From assembly GCA_943371245.1 (NCBI GenBank), contig CALRTY020000004.1, forward strand, positions 124,001-188,000: a stretch of 64,000 nucleotides of DNA, given 5' to 3'. Source of the stretch: UBA5018 sp947463165 (lineage in GTDB: Bacteria; Cyanobacteriota; Cyanobacteriia; PCC-6307; Cyanobiaceae). This document shows, piece after piece, positions 1 to 9,257 of this stretch (the stretch's first letter is position 1; each line of letters starts with the position of its first letter). The notes under the pieces are model-generated. The model made no database searches. It was not told the DNA's origin and was given only the letters and a program-made list of their open reading frames with translations. The translations under genes and the position numbers were made by a program.

Positions 1-26
1 ACATTTGTTCTATCCAGGAGGGGTGG

Positions 27-1718
27 GTGCTCACGGGTCTGCGTCTCGAGAACATCGCCCTGATCGAGAGGCTCCAGCTCGATTTTGCCGCCGGTTTCAC
101 GGTGCTCACCGGCGAAACCGGCGCTGGTAAGTCGATCCTGCTCGATGCCCTCGATGCCCTGCTCGGCGGCCTGCAAGGGGCTGCCGGTGCCCGCCTGGTG
201 CGCCAGGGCACCGGTCGCAGCTGGATCGAAGCCAGTTTCAGCCTCACCCCTGTGGTCAAGGGCTGGCTGGATTTGCACAGCTTCGAGCTCGATGAGCCGG
301 AGTTGCTACTCAGTCGGGAATGGCGGTTGAGTGAAGGGCGCTTGGTGAGTCGCCATCGCCTCAATGGCATGGTGATCAACCGCTCCCAGGTGCAGGAGCT
401 GCGGCCGCTGCTGTTGGATCTCACCGCCCAGGGCCAGAGTCAACAGCTGGCCCGCCCTGGTCAACAGCGGCTTTGGCTGGATCGTTTTGCTGGTGAAACC
501 CTGCGGCCGCTCCTGGCACCGGTGGCCGCTGCCTGGTGCCAGGAGCGGCTGGCGGCAGCGGCCCTGGACCAGGCCAAATCCGAGCGGCGGCAGCTGCTGC
601 AAGATCGGCAACGTCAAGAGCAGCTGCTGGCCGATTTAGAGGCCGCTGGCCTGGAAGATGCCCAGGAGCGGCTGCGACTGCAACAGGAGCAGGACCGGCT
701 AGTCCATGGGGTGCGCCTCCAGGAGGGGGTAACGGAGCGGCTCTCCCTTCGGGTGGAGGGGGGGGAGGAATTGCCTTCGCTGCTCGATAAGCTGGCCAGC
801 TGTGAGCAGCAGTTGCATGTGTTGGAACAGCTGGATGGCTGCCTGACGCCGCTGCGCTGTTGCGCCAGCGAGGCCTTGCTTCAGCTCCAGAGCCTGGGAC
901 GCGAACTCGATCGCTACGGAGCGGTACTGGATAGCGATCCCCAGAGCCTCGGCCTGTTGCAGGAGCGGATGGCCCAGCTCAAGGCCCTGGAGCGGCGCCA
1001 TGGCCTTGAGCTGGCGGACCTGATTGCCCTGCGGGATCGCTTGCGCCAGCAGTTGAATGGCAGCGCCGATGAATCTGAGCTGGCGGCCTTGGAGCAGCGG
1101 CAGGCGGCGGCGCTGGCCAACCGTGACCGGGTCAATGCCCGGCTGAGCCAGGCGCGGCGGCGGGCAGCCACCGCCCTGGAACAACAATTGATGGCGGCCC
1201 TGCGGCCGATGGGCCTTGCCAATGTGCGCTTTGCCGTGGCGATCGAGCCCGCCCCCCCGAGCGAGGCAGGCGCCGATGCGGTGCGCTTCCTGTTCTCCGC
1301 CAATCCAGGTCAGCCCCTGGCCCCCTTGGCGGAGGTGGCCTCTGGCGGCGAGATGAGCCGCTTTCTGCTGGCCTTGAAAACCTGCCTAGCCCCTGACGAT
1401 GCCCAACCGACCCTGCTGTTCGACGAGATCGATACGGGTGTGAGCGGTCGGGTGAGCGCCGCCATGGCGACGCTGTTGCGGCAATTGGCCAGTGGCCGGC
1501 AGGTGTTCTGCGTTACCCATCAGCCCCTGGTGGCGGCCGCGGCCGACCACCACTTCCGGGTCAGCAAGCAGGTGGTGAATGGCGTCACCCGGATGCGAGT
1601 GTCCCAACTGCGGGACACTCGTGAGCGCCAGGAGGAGTTGGCCGAACTGGCCGGCGGCGATCACAGCGAAGCCTTTAGTTATGCCGCCAGCCTGCTGGAG
1701 CAGTGCCACTTGGGCTAA
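27..1718 (+). CDS. recN: DNA repair protein RecN
   Basis: SMC-like ATPase of 563 aa that acts in recombinational repair of double-strand breaks. The N-terminal P-loop GETGAGKS is at residues 29-36. A long Gln/Leu/Arg-rich coiled-coil stretch fills about residues 150-380. The ABC signature ASGGEMSR lies near residue 438, the Walker B LLFDEID near 462, and the switch histidine follows in VTHQP. Length is typical of the family. The GTG start at 27 is chosen because a strong AGGAGGGG ribosome site sits just upstream and the next residues match the RecN N-terminus. I see no clear LexA box. The gene is followed by a 290-base spacer and a co-directional SDR gene. Confidence 0.95.
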   Translation: MLTGLRLENIALIERLQLDFAAGFTVLTGETGAGKSILLDALDALLGGLQGAAGARLVRQGTGRSWIEASFSLTPVVKGWLDLHSFELDEPELLLSREWRLSEGRLVSRHRLNGMVINRSQVQELRPLLLDLTAQGQSQQLARPGQQRLWLDRFAGETLRPLLAPVAAAWCQERLAAAALDQAKSERRQLLQDRQRQEQLLADLEAAGLEDAQERLRLQQEQDRLVHGVRLQEGVTERLSLRVEGGEELPSLLDKLASCEQQLHVLEQLDGCLTPLRCCASEALLQLQSLGRELDRYGAVLDSDPQSLGLLQERMAQLKALERRHGLELADLIALRDRLRQQLNGSADESELAALEQRQAAALANRDRVNARLSQARRRAATALEQQLMAALRPMGLANVRFAVAIEPAPPSEAGADAVRFLFSANPGQPLAPLAEVASGGEMSRFLLALKTCLAPDDAQPTLLFDEIDTGVSGRVSAAMATLLRQLASGRQVFCVTHQPLVAAAADHHFRVSKQVVNGVTRMRVSQLRDTRERQEELAELAGGDHSEAFSYAASLLEQCHLG

Positions 1719-2010
1719 CCCAGCGAGACTCTGGAAATCGCCAGGGATTACCAGGGGCACCTCAATAAAAACCAAAGTCTATTGATACCGCAATGGATCT
1801 CAACTGGCTGGAGCGGTGAAATGGCGACTGTTCAGAGCCTGCCTAAATGGTGGCTATCGAAATAGCGCAATAGCGATTTTCCATAATCTCCCCAACAAGA
1901 AGCGGCTTTACGGAAAAGAAGCGGTTCTCTACCCGAGCAGTGGTTTCGGGCCCAAAAACCAGTTTGTTTACAATCGGTTACGATTTTGGTCTTTAACCAG
2001 CTGTTTGGCC

Positions 2011-3039
2011 GTGAGTTCTGGTTCCGTATCGCCCGCAGCTCAAGCCGCGCCCTGGACCGCCGCCGCCATCCCCGACCAGAGCGGTCGCTTGGCCCTGATC
2101 ACCGGCGCCAACAGTGGTTTGGGGCTGGAAACCGCCCGGGCCCTGGCCGCCAAGGGGGCGACCGTGGTGTTGGCCTGCCGCTCAACCAGCAAGGCCGAGC
2201 GGGCCCGCGCCCAGCTGCTCGATGAACTGGCCCGGGAGCCGGCTGGGCTGCCCCATGGCCCCCTGGATGTACTCCACCTCGATCTCGCCGACCTGGACAG
2301 CGTGGTGGCGGCGGCGGCCCACGTGGCTGAGCGCTATGGCCGTCTCGATCTATTGATCAACAATGCGGGCGTGATGGCCCCGCCTCGCCAACTCACCCGC
2401 CAGGGATTTGAGCTGCAATTCGGCACCAACCACCTCGGTCATTACGCCCTAACCAGGCTGCTATTGCCCTGTTTGGAGCAGCAAAGTGGTGCCCGGGTGG
2501 TGCAGGTGAGCTCCGGGGCCCAATACTTCGGCCGTCTGGCTTTCGAGGATCTGCAGGGCGAAAGCCGCTACGACCGCTGGCGCGCCTACAGCCAGAGCAA
2601 GTTGGCCAATGTGGTGCTGGCCCAGGAGCTGCAACGGCGGTTAACGGCCGGTGGCAGCGGCGTGATCTGCCTGGCGGCCCACCCCGGTTTGGCGCGCACA
2701 AATTTACAGCCAGCCTCGGTGGCGGCAAGCGGCGCCTGGCTGGAGGGCCTGGCCTACCGCTTGCTAGACCCCCTGTTCCAGAGCGCCGCCATGGGGGCCT
2801 TGCCCCTGTTGTATGCCGCCACCGCAGCCGCCGCTGAACCCGGCGGTCACTACGGCCCCAACCAGTGGGGAGGCATGAAGGGCTGGCCGGTGCCGGTGCG
2901 GCTGGCCCCAGCGGCCCTGGATCCACTGCAGGGCGAACGGCTGTGGCAGGTGAGTGAGCAGCTCTGTCGCCAGGCCAGCTCCGCCTGGGCAGCGGCGGCG
3001 GCGGCTGTAGACGCCTCCGGGCCAGGGCTTGGCGGATAG
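2011..3039 (+). CDS. Short-chain dehydrogenase/reductase (protochlorophyllide reductase-like)
   Basis: NAD(P)-dependent SDR. The nucleotide-binding TGANSGLG is at residues 31-38, the NNAG motif at 117-120 and the catalytic Tyr-x-x-x-Lys (YSQSK) at 193-197. The overall layout, with a long substrate loop and a C-terminal GGHYGPNQWGG stretch, resembles the light-dependent protochlorophyllide reductase/retinol dehydrogenase branch, but the substrate cannot be read from sequence. The frame is open back to 1816, but those 65 codons look like untranslated leader (no conservation expected, mixed composition). The GTG at 2011 giving 342 aa is therefore preferred. It lies between two repair genes, with no obvious functional link to either. 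Confidence 0.82.
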   Translation: MSSGSVSPAAQAAPWTAAAIPDQSGRLALITGANSGLGLETARALAAKGATVVLACRSTSKAERARAQLLDELAREPAGLPHGPLDVLHLDLADLDSVVAAAAHVAERYGRLDLLINNAGVMAPPRQLTRQGFELQFGTNHLGHYALTRLLLPCLEQQSGARVVQVSSGAQYFGRLAFEDLQGESRYDRWRAYSQSKLANVVLAQELQRRLTAGGSGVICLAAHPGLARTNLQPASVAASGAWLEGLAYRLLDPLFQSAAMGALPLLYAATAAAAEPGGHYGPNQWGGMKGWPVPVRLAPAALDPLQGERLWQVSEQLCRQASSAWAAAAAAVDASGPGLGG

Positions 3040-3165
3040 CGGCGCCCCGGCAATTGAGAATCAGGTGCTTGGCGGCCCGACACTTGCAGCCCTGGCAGTT
3101 TCTGGCCTGGTACTTAGAAAACTGGCTACAGCGCTCCTAGGATTGTCTGCTATTGAGTAGGCTGC

Positions 3166-6100
3166 ATGCCTCGCGCCAAGGGCTCAGCCGCTGCAAGTCG
3201 GGCCGCAGCCAGCTCCATTGCCAACGCCACCCCCAGCTCCGCTGCCAACGGCGATGCCAACAGCCTGGCTGGCCAGGGCTCTAGCGAGCTGACTGCTTCC
3301 GCCAAGCTAAAGCCCTCAGCTTTGGCCGCCGATGCCGCGGCCAGTCGCCTGCTCAATGGCGGAAGCCTGGAGGGCGGCAGCCTGGAGGATGTGATCCGGG
3401 TGCGGGGTGCCCGCCAGCACAACCTCAAAAATGTTGACCTCACCATTCCGCGCAACCGCCTGGTGGTGTTCACCGGGGTGAGCGGCAGCGGCAAGAGTTC
3501 CCTGGCTTTCGACACGATTTTCGCCGAGGGTCAGCGCCGCTATGTGGAATCGCTGTCGGCCTATGCGCGCCAGTTCCTAGGCCAGGTGGACAAGCCGGAT
3601 GTGGATGCGATTGAGGGGCTATCACCAGCCATCTCGATAGATCAGAAATCCACAAGTCACAACCCCCGGTCCACCGTCGGCACGGTTACCGAAATCCAGG
3701 ATTACCTGCGCCTGCTGTTTGGTCGCGCCGGTGAGCCCCACTGCCCAGACTGCGACCGCTCGATCCGGCCCCAGTCGATCGACGAGATGGTGGATCAAAT
3801 CCTGAAGTTGCCGGAGGGCACCCGTTATCAGCTGCTGGCGCCGCTGGTGCGTGGCAAGAAAGGCACCCATGTGAAGTTGCTCTCCGGCCTGGTGGCTGAG
3901 GGATTCGCCCGGGTGCGGATCAACGGAGAGGTGCGCGAACTGGCCGACAACATCGAGCTGGACAAGAACCATGTCCACAACATCGAGGTGGTGGTGGATC
4001 GACTGGTGGCCCGCGAGGGCATCCAGGAAAGGCTCACCGATTCGCTGCGCACGGCCCTGAAACGCGGCGATGGCCTGGCCCTGGTGGAGGTGGTGCCCAA
4101 GGCCGGCGAGGATTTGCCAGAGGGGATTGAACAGGAAAGGCTCTACTCGGAAAACTTCGCCTGCCCGGTGCATGGGGCGGTGATGGAAGAATTGTCGCCA
4201 AGGTTGTTTTCGTTTAATAGTCCCTACGGCGCCTGCACCGCTTGCCATGGCATCGGCTTCCTGCGCAAGTTCACCTTTGAACGGGTGATTCCGGATCCAT
4301 CGCTACCGGTGTATGCCGCCGTAGCCCCCTGGGCCGAGAAGGACAACGCCTATTACTTCTCCCTGCTCTACTCAGTGGGCGAGGCCTATGGCTTTGAAAT
4401 TAAAACCCCCTGGAACCAGTTGCTCGATGAGCAGCGCCAGGTGTTGCTGCATGGCAGCCAGGAGCCAATTGCGATCCAGGCCGACAGCCGCTATCGCAAA
4501 GGCCAAACATACCAGCGGCCATTTGAGGGAATTTTACCGATCTTGGAGCGCCAGTTGGCGGATGCCAACGGGGAGTCGGTGCGCCAGAAGCTAGAAAAAT
4601 ATCTGGAGCTGGTGCCCTGTGCCAGCTGCCAGGGCCTGCGACTGAAGCCAGAAGCCCTGGCGGTGCGGGTAGGTCCCTATCGCATCCATGAGCTCACTGG
4701 CACCAGCGTTGGCGAGAGCCTGCGTCGCATTGAGAAGTTGATGGGAGTGGGCGAGAGTGAGGGGGCGGAACCGCTGTTGAGTTCGCGCCAGATCCAGATC
4801 GGCGATCTGGTGCTGCGGGAGATTCGCATGCGGCTGAAGTTCCTGCTCGATGTGGGGCTCGACTACCTCAGCCTTGATCGCCCGGCGATGACCCTCTCCG
4901 GCGGCGAGGCCCAGCGCATTCGCCTGGCCACCCAGATTGGCGCTGGTCTCACCGGGGTGCTCTACGTGCTGGATGAGCCGAGCATTGGCCTGCACCAGCG
5001 CGATAACGATCGCTTGCTGGCCACCTTGATCAAGCTGCGCGACCTCGGCAACTCCCTAATCGTCGTCGAGCACGACGAAGACACAATCCGCGCCGCTGAC
5101 TATGTAGTTGACATCGGTCCCGGTGCCGGCGTGCACGGCGGCCACATCGTGGCCCAGGGCGATCTGCGCAGCCTGCTGGAGTCGCAGGAGTCGCTTACTG
5201 GTGCCTACCTCAGTGGTCGCCGCTCCATCCCCACCCCGGCGGAACGCCGCATTGCTGGATCCCGTCAGCTCACTTTGACGGGCTGTCAGCGCAACAACCT
5301 CGCCGGCTTTGATCTGGAGGTGCCGCTGGGTCGGCTGGTGTGCGTTACCGGCGTGAGCGGCAGCGGCAAGAGCACCCTGGTGAACGAACTGCTACATCCA
5401 GCCCTAGAACATCGCCTGGGCTTGAAAGTACCTTTCCCCGCCGGTCTAGAAGAGCTGAAAGGAATCAAGTCGATCGACAAGGTGATCGTAATTGACCAGA
5501 GTCCAATCGGCCGCACCCCCCGCTCCAACCCCGCCACCTACACCGGCAGCTTTGATCCCATCCGCCAGGTGTTTGCCGCCACGGTGGAGGCCAAGGCCCG
5601 GGGCTATCAGGTGGGCCAGTTCAGCTTCAATGTGAAAGGCGGGCGCTGTGAATCCTGCAGCGGCCAGGGCGTGAATGTGATCGAGATGAACTTCCTGCCA
5701 GATGTATATGTGCAATGCGACGTATGCAAGGGGGCAAGGTATAATCGCGAAACCCTGCAGGTTACCTATAGAGGCCATACGATTGCCGATGTGCTGGAGA
5801 TGACGGTGGAGCAGGCGGCAGATGAATTCGCCGCCATTCCCCAGGCCGCCGACCGGCTGCGCACCCTGGTGGATGTGGGCCTCGGCTATATAAAGCTGGG
5901 CCAGCCGGCACCCACCCTCTCCGGCGGAGAAGCCCAGCGGGTGAAGCTGGCCACCGAATTATCCAAGCGCGCTACAGGCAAAACGCTCTACTTAATTGAC
6001 GAACCCACCACCGGCCTCAGCTTCTATGACGTGCACAAGCTGATGGATGTGATGCAGCGGCTGGTGGATAAGGGCAATTCAATTCTGGTGATTGAACACA

Positions 6101-6282
6101 ACCTCGATGTAATTCGCTGTGCCGACTGGATCATCGATCTCGGCCCAGAAGGTGGCGACAAAGGCGGCGAAATTGTGGTGTGCGGCACCCCAGAACAGGT
6201 GGCTGAACACCCCAGCAGTCATACGGGCAGATATCTAAAGCAGGTGCTCAAACAGCATCCACCCCAGCCAACAGCGGCCTAA
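3166..6282 (+). CDS. uvrA: Excinuclease ABC subunit A
   Basis: DNA-damage recognition ATPase of nucleotide excision repair, working with UvrB and UvrC. Two ABC modules are visible. The first Walker A GVSGSGKS is at residues 104-111 and the second near 729. Both signature motifs (LSGGEAQR) precede Walker B segments (VLDEPS, LIDEPTTG). Three zinc-binding Cys clusters are present, near residues 193, 330-360 and 827-866. The protein is 1038 aa against about 940-970 for most UvrA. The excess is a 75-residue Ala/Ser-rich N-terminal extension before the conserved start (DVIRVRGARQHNLKN). Translation might therefore begin further in, but no better start codon is visible, so the ATG at 3166 is kept. 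Confidence 0.96.
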   Translation: MPRAKGSAAASRAAASSIANATPSSAANGDANSLAGQGSSELTASAKLKPSALAADAAASRLLNGGSLEGGSLEDVIRVRGARQHNLKNVDLTIPRNRLVVFTGVSGSGKSSLAFDTIFAEGQRRYVESLSAYARQFLGQVDKPDVDAIEGLSPAISIDQKSTSHNPRSTVGTVTEIQDYLRLLFGRAGEPHCPDCDRSIRPQSIDEMVDQILKLPEGTRYQLLAPLVRGKKGTHVKLLSGLVAEGFARVRINGEVRELADNIELDKNHVHNIEVVVDRLVAREGIQERLTDSLRTALKRGDGLALVEVVPKAGEDLPEGIEQERLYSENFACPVHGAVMEELSPRLFSFNSPYGACTACHGIGFLRKFTFERVIPDPSLPVYAAVAPWAEKDNAYYFSLLYSVGEAYGFEIKTPWNQLLDEQRQVLLHGSQEPIAIQADSRYRKGQTYQRPFEGILPILERQLADANGESVRQKLEKYLELVPCASCQGLRLKPEALAVRVGPYRIHELTGTSVGESLRRIEKLMGVGESEGAEPLLSSRQIQIGDLVLREIRMRLKFLLDVGLDYLSLDRPAMTLSGGEAQRIRLATQIGAGLTGVLYVLDEPSIGLHQRDNDRLLATLIKLRDLGNSLIVVEHDEDTIRAADYVVDIGPGAGVHGGHIVAQGDLRSLLESQESLTGAYLSGRRSIPTPAERRIAGSRQLTLTGCQRNNLAGFDLEVPLGRLVCVTGVSGSGKSTLVNELLHPALEHRLGLKVPFPAGLEELKGIKSIDKVIVIDQSPIGRTPRSNPATYTGSFDPIRQVFAATVEAKARGYQVGQFSFNVKGGRCESCSGQGVNVIEMNFLPDVYVQCDVCKGARYNRETLQVTYRGHTIADVLEMTVEQAADEFAAIPQAADRLRTLVDVGLGYIKLGQPAPTLSGGEAQRVKLATELSKRATGKTLYLIDEPTTGLSFYDVHKLMDVMQRLVDKGNSILVIEHNLDVIRCADWIIDLGPEGGDKGGEIVVCGTPEQVAEHPSSHTGRYLKQVLKQHPPQPTAA

Positions 6283-6973
6283 GCAATCCATCAGAAATCA
6301 TACATATTAAATAATAGCAGCCACATAATTACAGCTCCAGCACTTAGCGGCTCCAAAATTTAGCAGATAAATACCAAAAAATCTAGTATTTAAGCGTCAA
6401 ATTCTTACCTCTACTTCTCAGCGACGTAAACTATACGATGCTGCAATAAAATTAGAGTATTTGCATTTTTCTGCGGCTGGAATCGCAGAAAAAATTATTT
6501 CCTCCGGCAGGGGCCAGCCATGGGCCAGCAGAGGCGAGAGGTCTGGCGATCGCCTCTGCTGGGTCCAGGTTTTGACCTGGGGAAAAACACCTGTAAGGAT
6601 GGGGAGAAACAAGGCGAGCTGCCATCAGAATCAATCGACGCTTTTCCACAGGGGCGGGAATCTGAGGAAATTGGTATTTTTTCCCAAAAATAAAATCAGC
6701 TATCCCCAGGCCTAAACCAGCCATAACCAAGGCCCCAGTTGGCGCGGAAGCCTGTTTCCGCAGATTCCCCAGCCCCTACGACTACTGGTTATTTCTTTTT
6801 TAATTTAAAAAATCTATTTCTTTACGTAGAAGCGAGCCGGCCGGTTTGGGGAAAAGTGCGGTTTCCCCGCCCCCCAGCGGGCTGAGCAGGGAGCAAACGG
6901 CATTGCAGAATCAGAGGCATCGCTGGGGTGTGGCTGCCGTCTTGGGCACACCAACAGGCCCTGCCCCCACTCC
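6283..6973. other. Candidate chromosomal replication origin (oriC) upstream of dnaN
   Basis: A 690-base non-coding gap between uvrA and dnaN. It contains a perfect cyanobacterial-type DnaA box TTTTCCACA at 6642-6650, near-matches built on GGGGAAAA (around 6580 and 6848), a HIP1 palindrome at 6545-6554, and two AT-rich stretches (about 6300-6420 and 6787-6830) that could serve as unwinding elements. In marine Synechococcus and Prochlorococcus the origin lies next to dnaN, and the downstream gene order here matches those genomes. Only one perfect box is seen, which weakens the case. Reading frames in the gap are short and look like chance. Confidence 0.5.
6642..6650 (+). promoter_or_regulatory. 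DnaA box
   Basis: The 9-mer TTTTCCACA matches the form of the DnaA box common in cyanobacteria. It lies 324 bases before the dnaN start, inside the candidate origin gap. Confidence 0.5.
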
Positions 6974-8197
6974 ATGAAGCTGGTCTGCTCTCAATCGGAA
7001 CTGAGTTCCAGCCTGCAGTTGGTGAGTCGAGCCGTGGCTAGCCGGCCCACCCACCCGGTGTTGGCCAACGTGCTGCTCACGGCCGATGCCGGCACCGGCA
7101 GCATCAGCCTCACCGGTTTCGATCTCAACCTCGGCATCCAAACGAGCATCCCGGCCACGGTGACCACCAGTGGCGAGATCACCCTGCCGGCCCGCCTGTT
7201 CGGCGAAATCGTGGCCCGGCTCTCCTCCGACAGTCCGATCACCCTCAGCTGCGCTCCTGACAGCGAGCAGGTGGAACTGACCAGTCAGTCGGGCAGTTTT
7301 CAGATGCGCGGCATGCCCGCCGAAGATTTTCCCGATCTACCCCTGGAGCAGAGCGGCAACCCGATCCGCCTGCAGGCAGACGCCCTGGTGAAGGGGCTGC
7401 GGGCAACGCTGTTTGCCAGTAGTGGTGATGAAGCCAAGCAACTGCTCACCGGCGTCCACCTGCAGCTGCACGGCAACACCTTGGAATGCGCCGCCACCGA
7501 CGGCCATCGCCTGGCAGTGCTGCAGTTGGAAAACGCCGCCGCATCTAAAGGCGCGGATCAGGCATCCACTGATCGCCAAGCTATGGATAGCCAAGGCTTG
7601 GATAGCCAAGGTGTAGATCCGGAAACGGCAGCTCAAGACGAAGAACCGTTCGCCGTTACGGTGCCGGCCCGTTCCCTGCGGGAGCTGGAGCGGTTGCTTT
7701 CGGCTCGCCACTCCGACGAACCGCTAAGCCTGTTCTCCGACCGGGGCCAGGTGGTGGTGCACTGGGCCGATCAGCTGCTCACCAGTCGCACCCTCGATGG
7801 CATCTATCCCAATTACCGCCAGCTGATCCCCGCCAGCTTCACCCGCCGCATCGTGGTGGAACGCCGGCCGCTGTTGGCGGCACTGGAGCGGGTGGCGGTG
7901 CTGGCCGATCAACAGAACAATGTGGTGAAGATCAGTGTGGAAGCTGGGCTTGGCAAGTTGCTGATCCAGGCCGATGGCGGCGACGTGGGCAGCGGCTCCG
8001 AGGCCGTAGCGGCTGAGATCTCCGGCGATGACCTGCAAATTGCCTTCAACGTGCGCTATCTGCTCGATGGTCTCAAAGCGATGACCGGCGATCAGTTGGC
8101 GTTGTCTTGCAACGCTCCCACCACCCCGGTGGTGCTCACCCCCATCGATGAGAGCCGCTTCACCTACCTGGTGATGCCCGTGCAGGTGCGCCAGTAA
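6974..8197 (+). CDS. dnaN: DNA polymerase III beta subunit (sliding clamp)
   Basis: Processivity clamp that encircles DNA and tethers the replicase. The N-terminus (MKLVCSQSELSSSLQLVSRAV) and C-terminus (YLVMPVQVR) are typical. The three clamp domains are recognisable, including TDGHRLAVL at the domain-two start. The protein is 407 aa, longer than the usual 370-385. The extra length is an Asp/Gln/Ser-rich insert after the TDGHRLAVL strand (about residues 190-225) that contains a 15-base tandem repeat encoding D-S-Q-G-L/V. Such an insert probably sits on a surface loop. The ATG start follows the candidate origin and matches the family N-terminus exactly. Confidence 0.96.
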   Translation: MKLVCSQSELSSSLQLVSRAVASRPTHPVLANVLLTADAGTGSISLTGFDLNLGIQTSIPATVTTSGEITLPARLFGEIVARLSSDSPITLSCAPDSEQVELTSQSGSFQMRGMPAEDFPDLPLEQSGNPIRLQADALVKGLRATLFASSGDEAKQLLTGVHLQLHGNTLECAATDGHRLAVLQLENAAASKGADQASTDRQAMDSQGLDSQGVDPETAAQDEEPFAVTVPARSLRELERLLSARHSDEPLSLFSDRGQVVVHWADQLLTSRTLDGIYPNYRQLIPASFTRRIVVERRPLLAALERVAVLADQQNNVVKISVEAGLGKLLIQADGGDVGSGSEAVAAEISGDDLQIAFNVRYLLDGLKAMTGDQLALSCNAPTTPVVLTPIDESRFTYLVMPVQVRQ

Positions 8198-8201
8198 CCG
8201 C

Positions 8202-9128
8202 TTGAGCCTTCCAGATCAGCTGCTGGTACGCGATCTGCTCAGGCTGCGCGTGCGCTGCTCCCAAGGTTTGGACCAGGGGGTGGGGGTGATGGCCTGGATG
8301 CATCCGCCGGTCCATCGGCTGCTGGGCTGGGTGAGCCGGCCTTCGCTGTTCACCGATCGCCGCCTGGTGTGGCGGCTGAACCAGCTGCGCGATCTGGGCG
8401 AGCTGGAGCTGTTGGTGCAGGGGGAGCCGGCGGAAACCGACAGCGACACGGTGCAGCAGCTGCCCACCCTGTTTGACGCCGCCCTGCTCGATCGCCAGCA
8501 GCAGCCCATCGGCAGCTTGGTGGATGCCGCGGTGGATCGCAAAACCGGTCAGATCCTGCATTACCTGGTGAGCCGCAGCGACCCCCGCCTGCCGGGCAGC
8601 AGCCGCTGGCGGTTGACCACCGATCGGATCGTCGATCAGCGGCCCGGTTTGGTGTTCACCAACCTGCTATCGCTCGATGATCTGCCCCTGGCCCGGGCCA
8701 GTGTGCGCCAGCAACTAATGAGCCGCTCCCGCCGTTGGCGCGAGCAGATGCAAGAGGCCGGCTCCAATTTCGAGCAGCGGCTGGAGGGCTGGCTGGAGGA
8801 GCCGCCCTGGGATGGGATCAACCCCCCGGATCGCTCCTCCGGTCAGGCGGATTTTGCCGATGAGCCCTGGGAATGGACCGATGCGAACCCCGGGGAACCC
8901 CAGCGCCCCGAGGCCGGCAATGCTGAGCTGTACGAGCAGCCCGATGGGCCGTTGAGCCGATCGAAACGGCGCTCGCCGCTACCGCCCCGTCAATCGCGAT
9001 CTCGTGAGCCGCGATCCCGTGAGTCTCTCCCCCTTGAGCCGCGCCCCCGCCAGCCGCGCCCAAATGAGTCGCGCCCCAGCCAATCCGCCCCAGACCCAGG
9101 CGACGATGCCAACGACCCCTGGATTTGA
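8202..9128 (+). CDS. PRC-barrel domain protein, conserved next to dnaN
   Basis: 308-aa protein starting at a TTG only four bases after the dnaN stop, so probably co-transcribed with it. The first 190 residues hold two PRC-barrel-like beta segments (LLVRDLLRLRVRC..., and LFDAALLDRQQQPIGSLVDAAVD with a following strand). The second half is low complexity, rich in Pro/Arg/Ser/Glu, with a repeated R-x-R/E-P-R pattern near the end. A gene at this position between dnaN and purL is a constant feature of picocyanobacteria. Its function is not known. PRC-barrels occur in RimM and in photosynthetic reaction-centre H subunits. The TTG start is tentative. Confidence 0.75.
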   Translation: MSLPDQLLVRDLLRLRVRCSQGLDQGVGVMAWMHPPVHRLLGWVSRPSLFTDRRLVWRLNQLRDLGELELLVQGEPAETDSDTVQQLPTLFDAALLDRQQQPIGSLVDAAVDRKTGQILHYLVSRSDPRLPGSSRWRLTTDRIVDQRPGLVFTNLLSLDDLPLARASVRQQLMSRSRRWREQMQEAGSNFEQRLEGWLEEPPWDGINPPDRSSGQADFADEPWEWTDANPGEPQRPEAGNAELYEQPDGPLSRSKRRSPLPPRQSRSREPRSRESLPLEPRPRQPRPNESRPSQSAPDPGDDANDPWI

Positions 9129-9257
9129 GCTGGCTGAGTTTTAGCTGGCTGGATTTGAATCGGCGGAATTTGAACCGGCGGAATTTGAGCTGGTTGGGTT
9201 TGAACTGCCGCAAGCGTTGGTCGCTCGGCCACACTGGAGCCAACTGACTGACTGGCC
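9129..9257. repeat. 15-base tandem repeat between the PRC-barrel gene and purL
   Basis: Four to five degenerate units of about 15 bases (consensus TTTGAACCGGCGGAA and TTTGAGCTGGTTGGG variants) occupy about 9140-9215. They directly follow the PRC-barrel stop codon and precede the GTG start of purL at 9258. The period of 15 keeps a reading frame, so it may be the remains of coding sequence or simple slippage. Confidence 0.6.

Noticed and set aside
1816..2010. N-terminal 65-codon extension of the SDR gene
   Set aside because: Composition and lack of family features suggest untranslated leader; GTG 2011 is a better start.
3040..3165. Possible LexA/SOS operator before uvrA (and before recN)
   Set aside because: Only a half-like GGTACTT stretch is present; no full palindromic box was seen in either leader.
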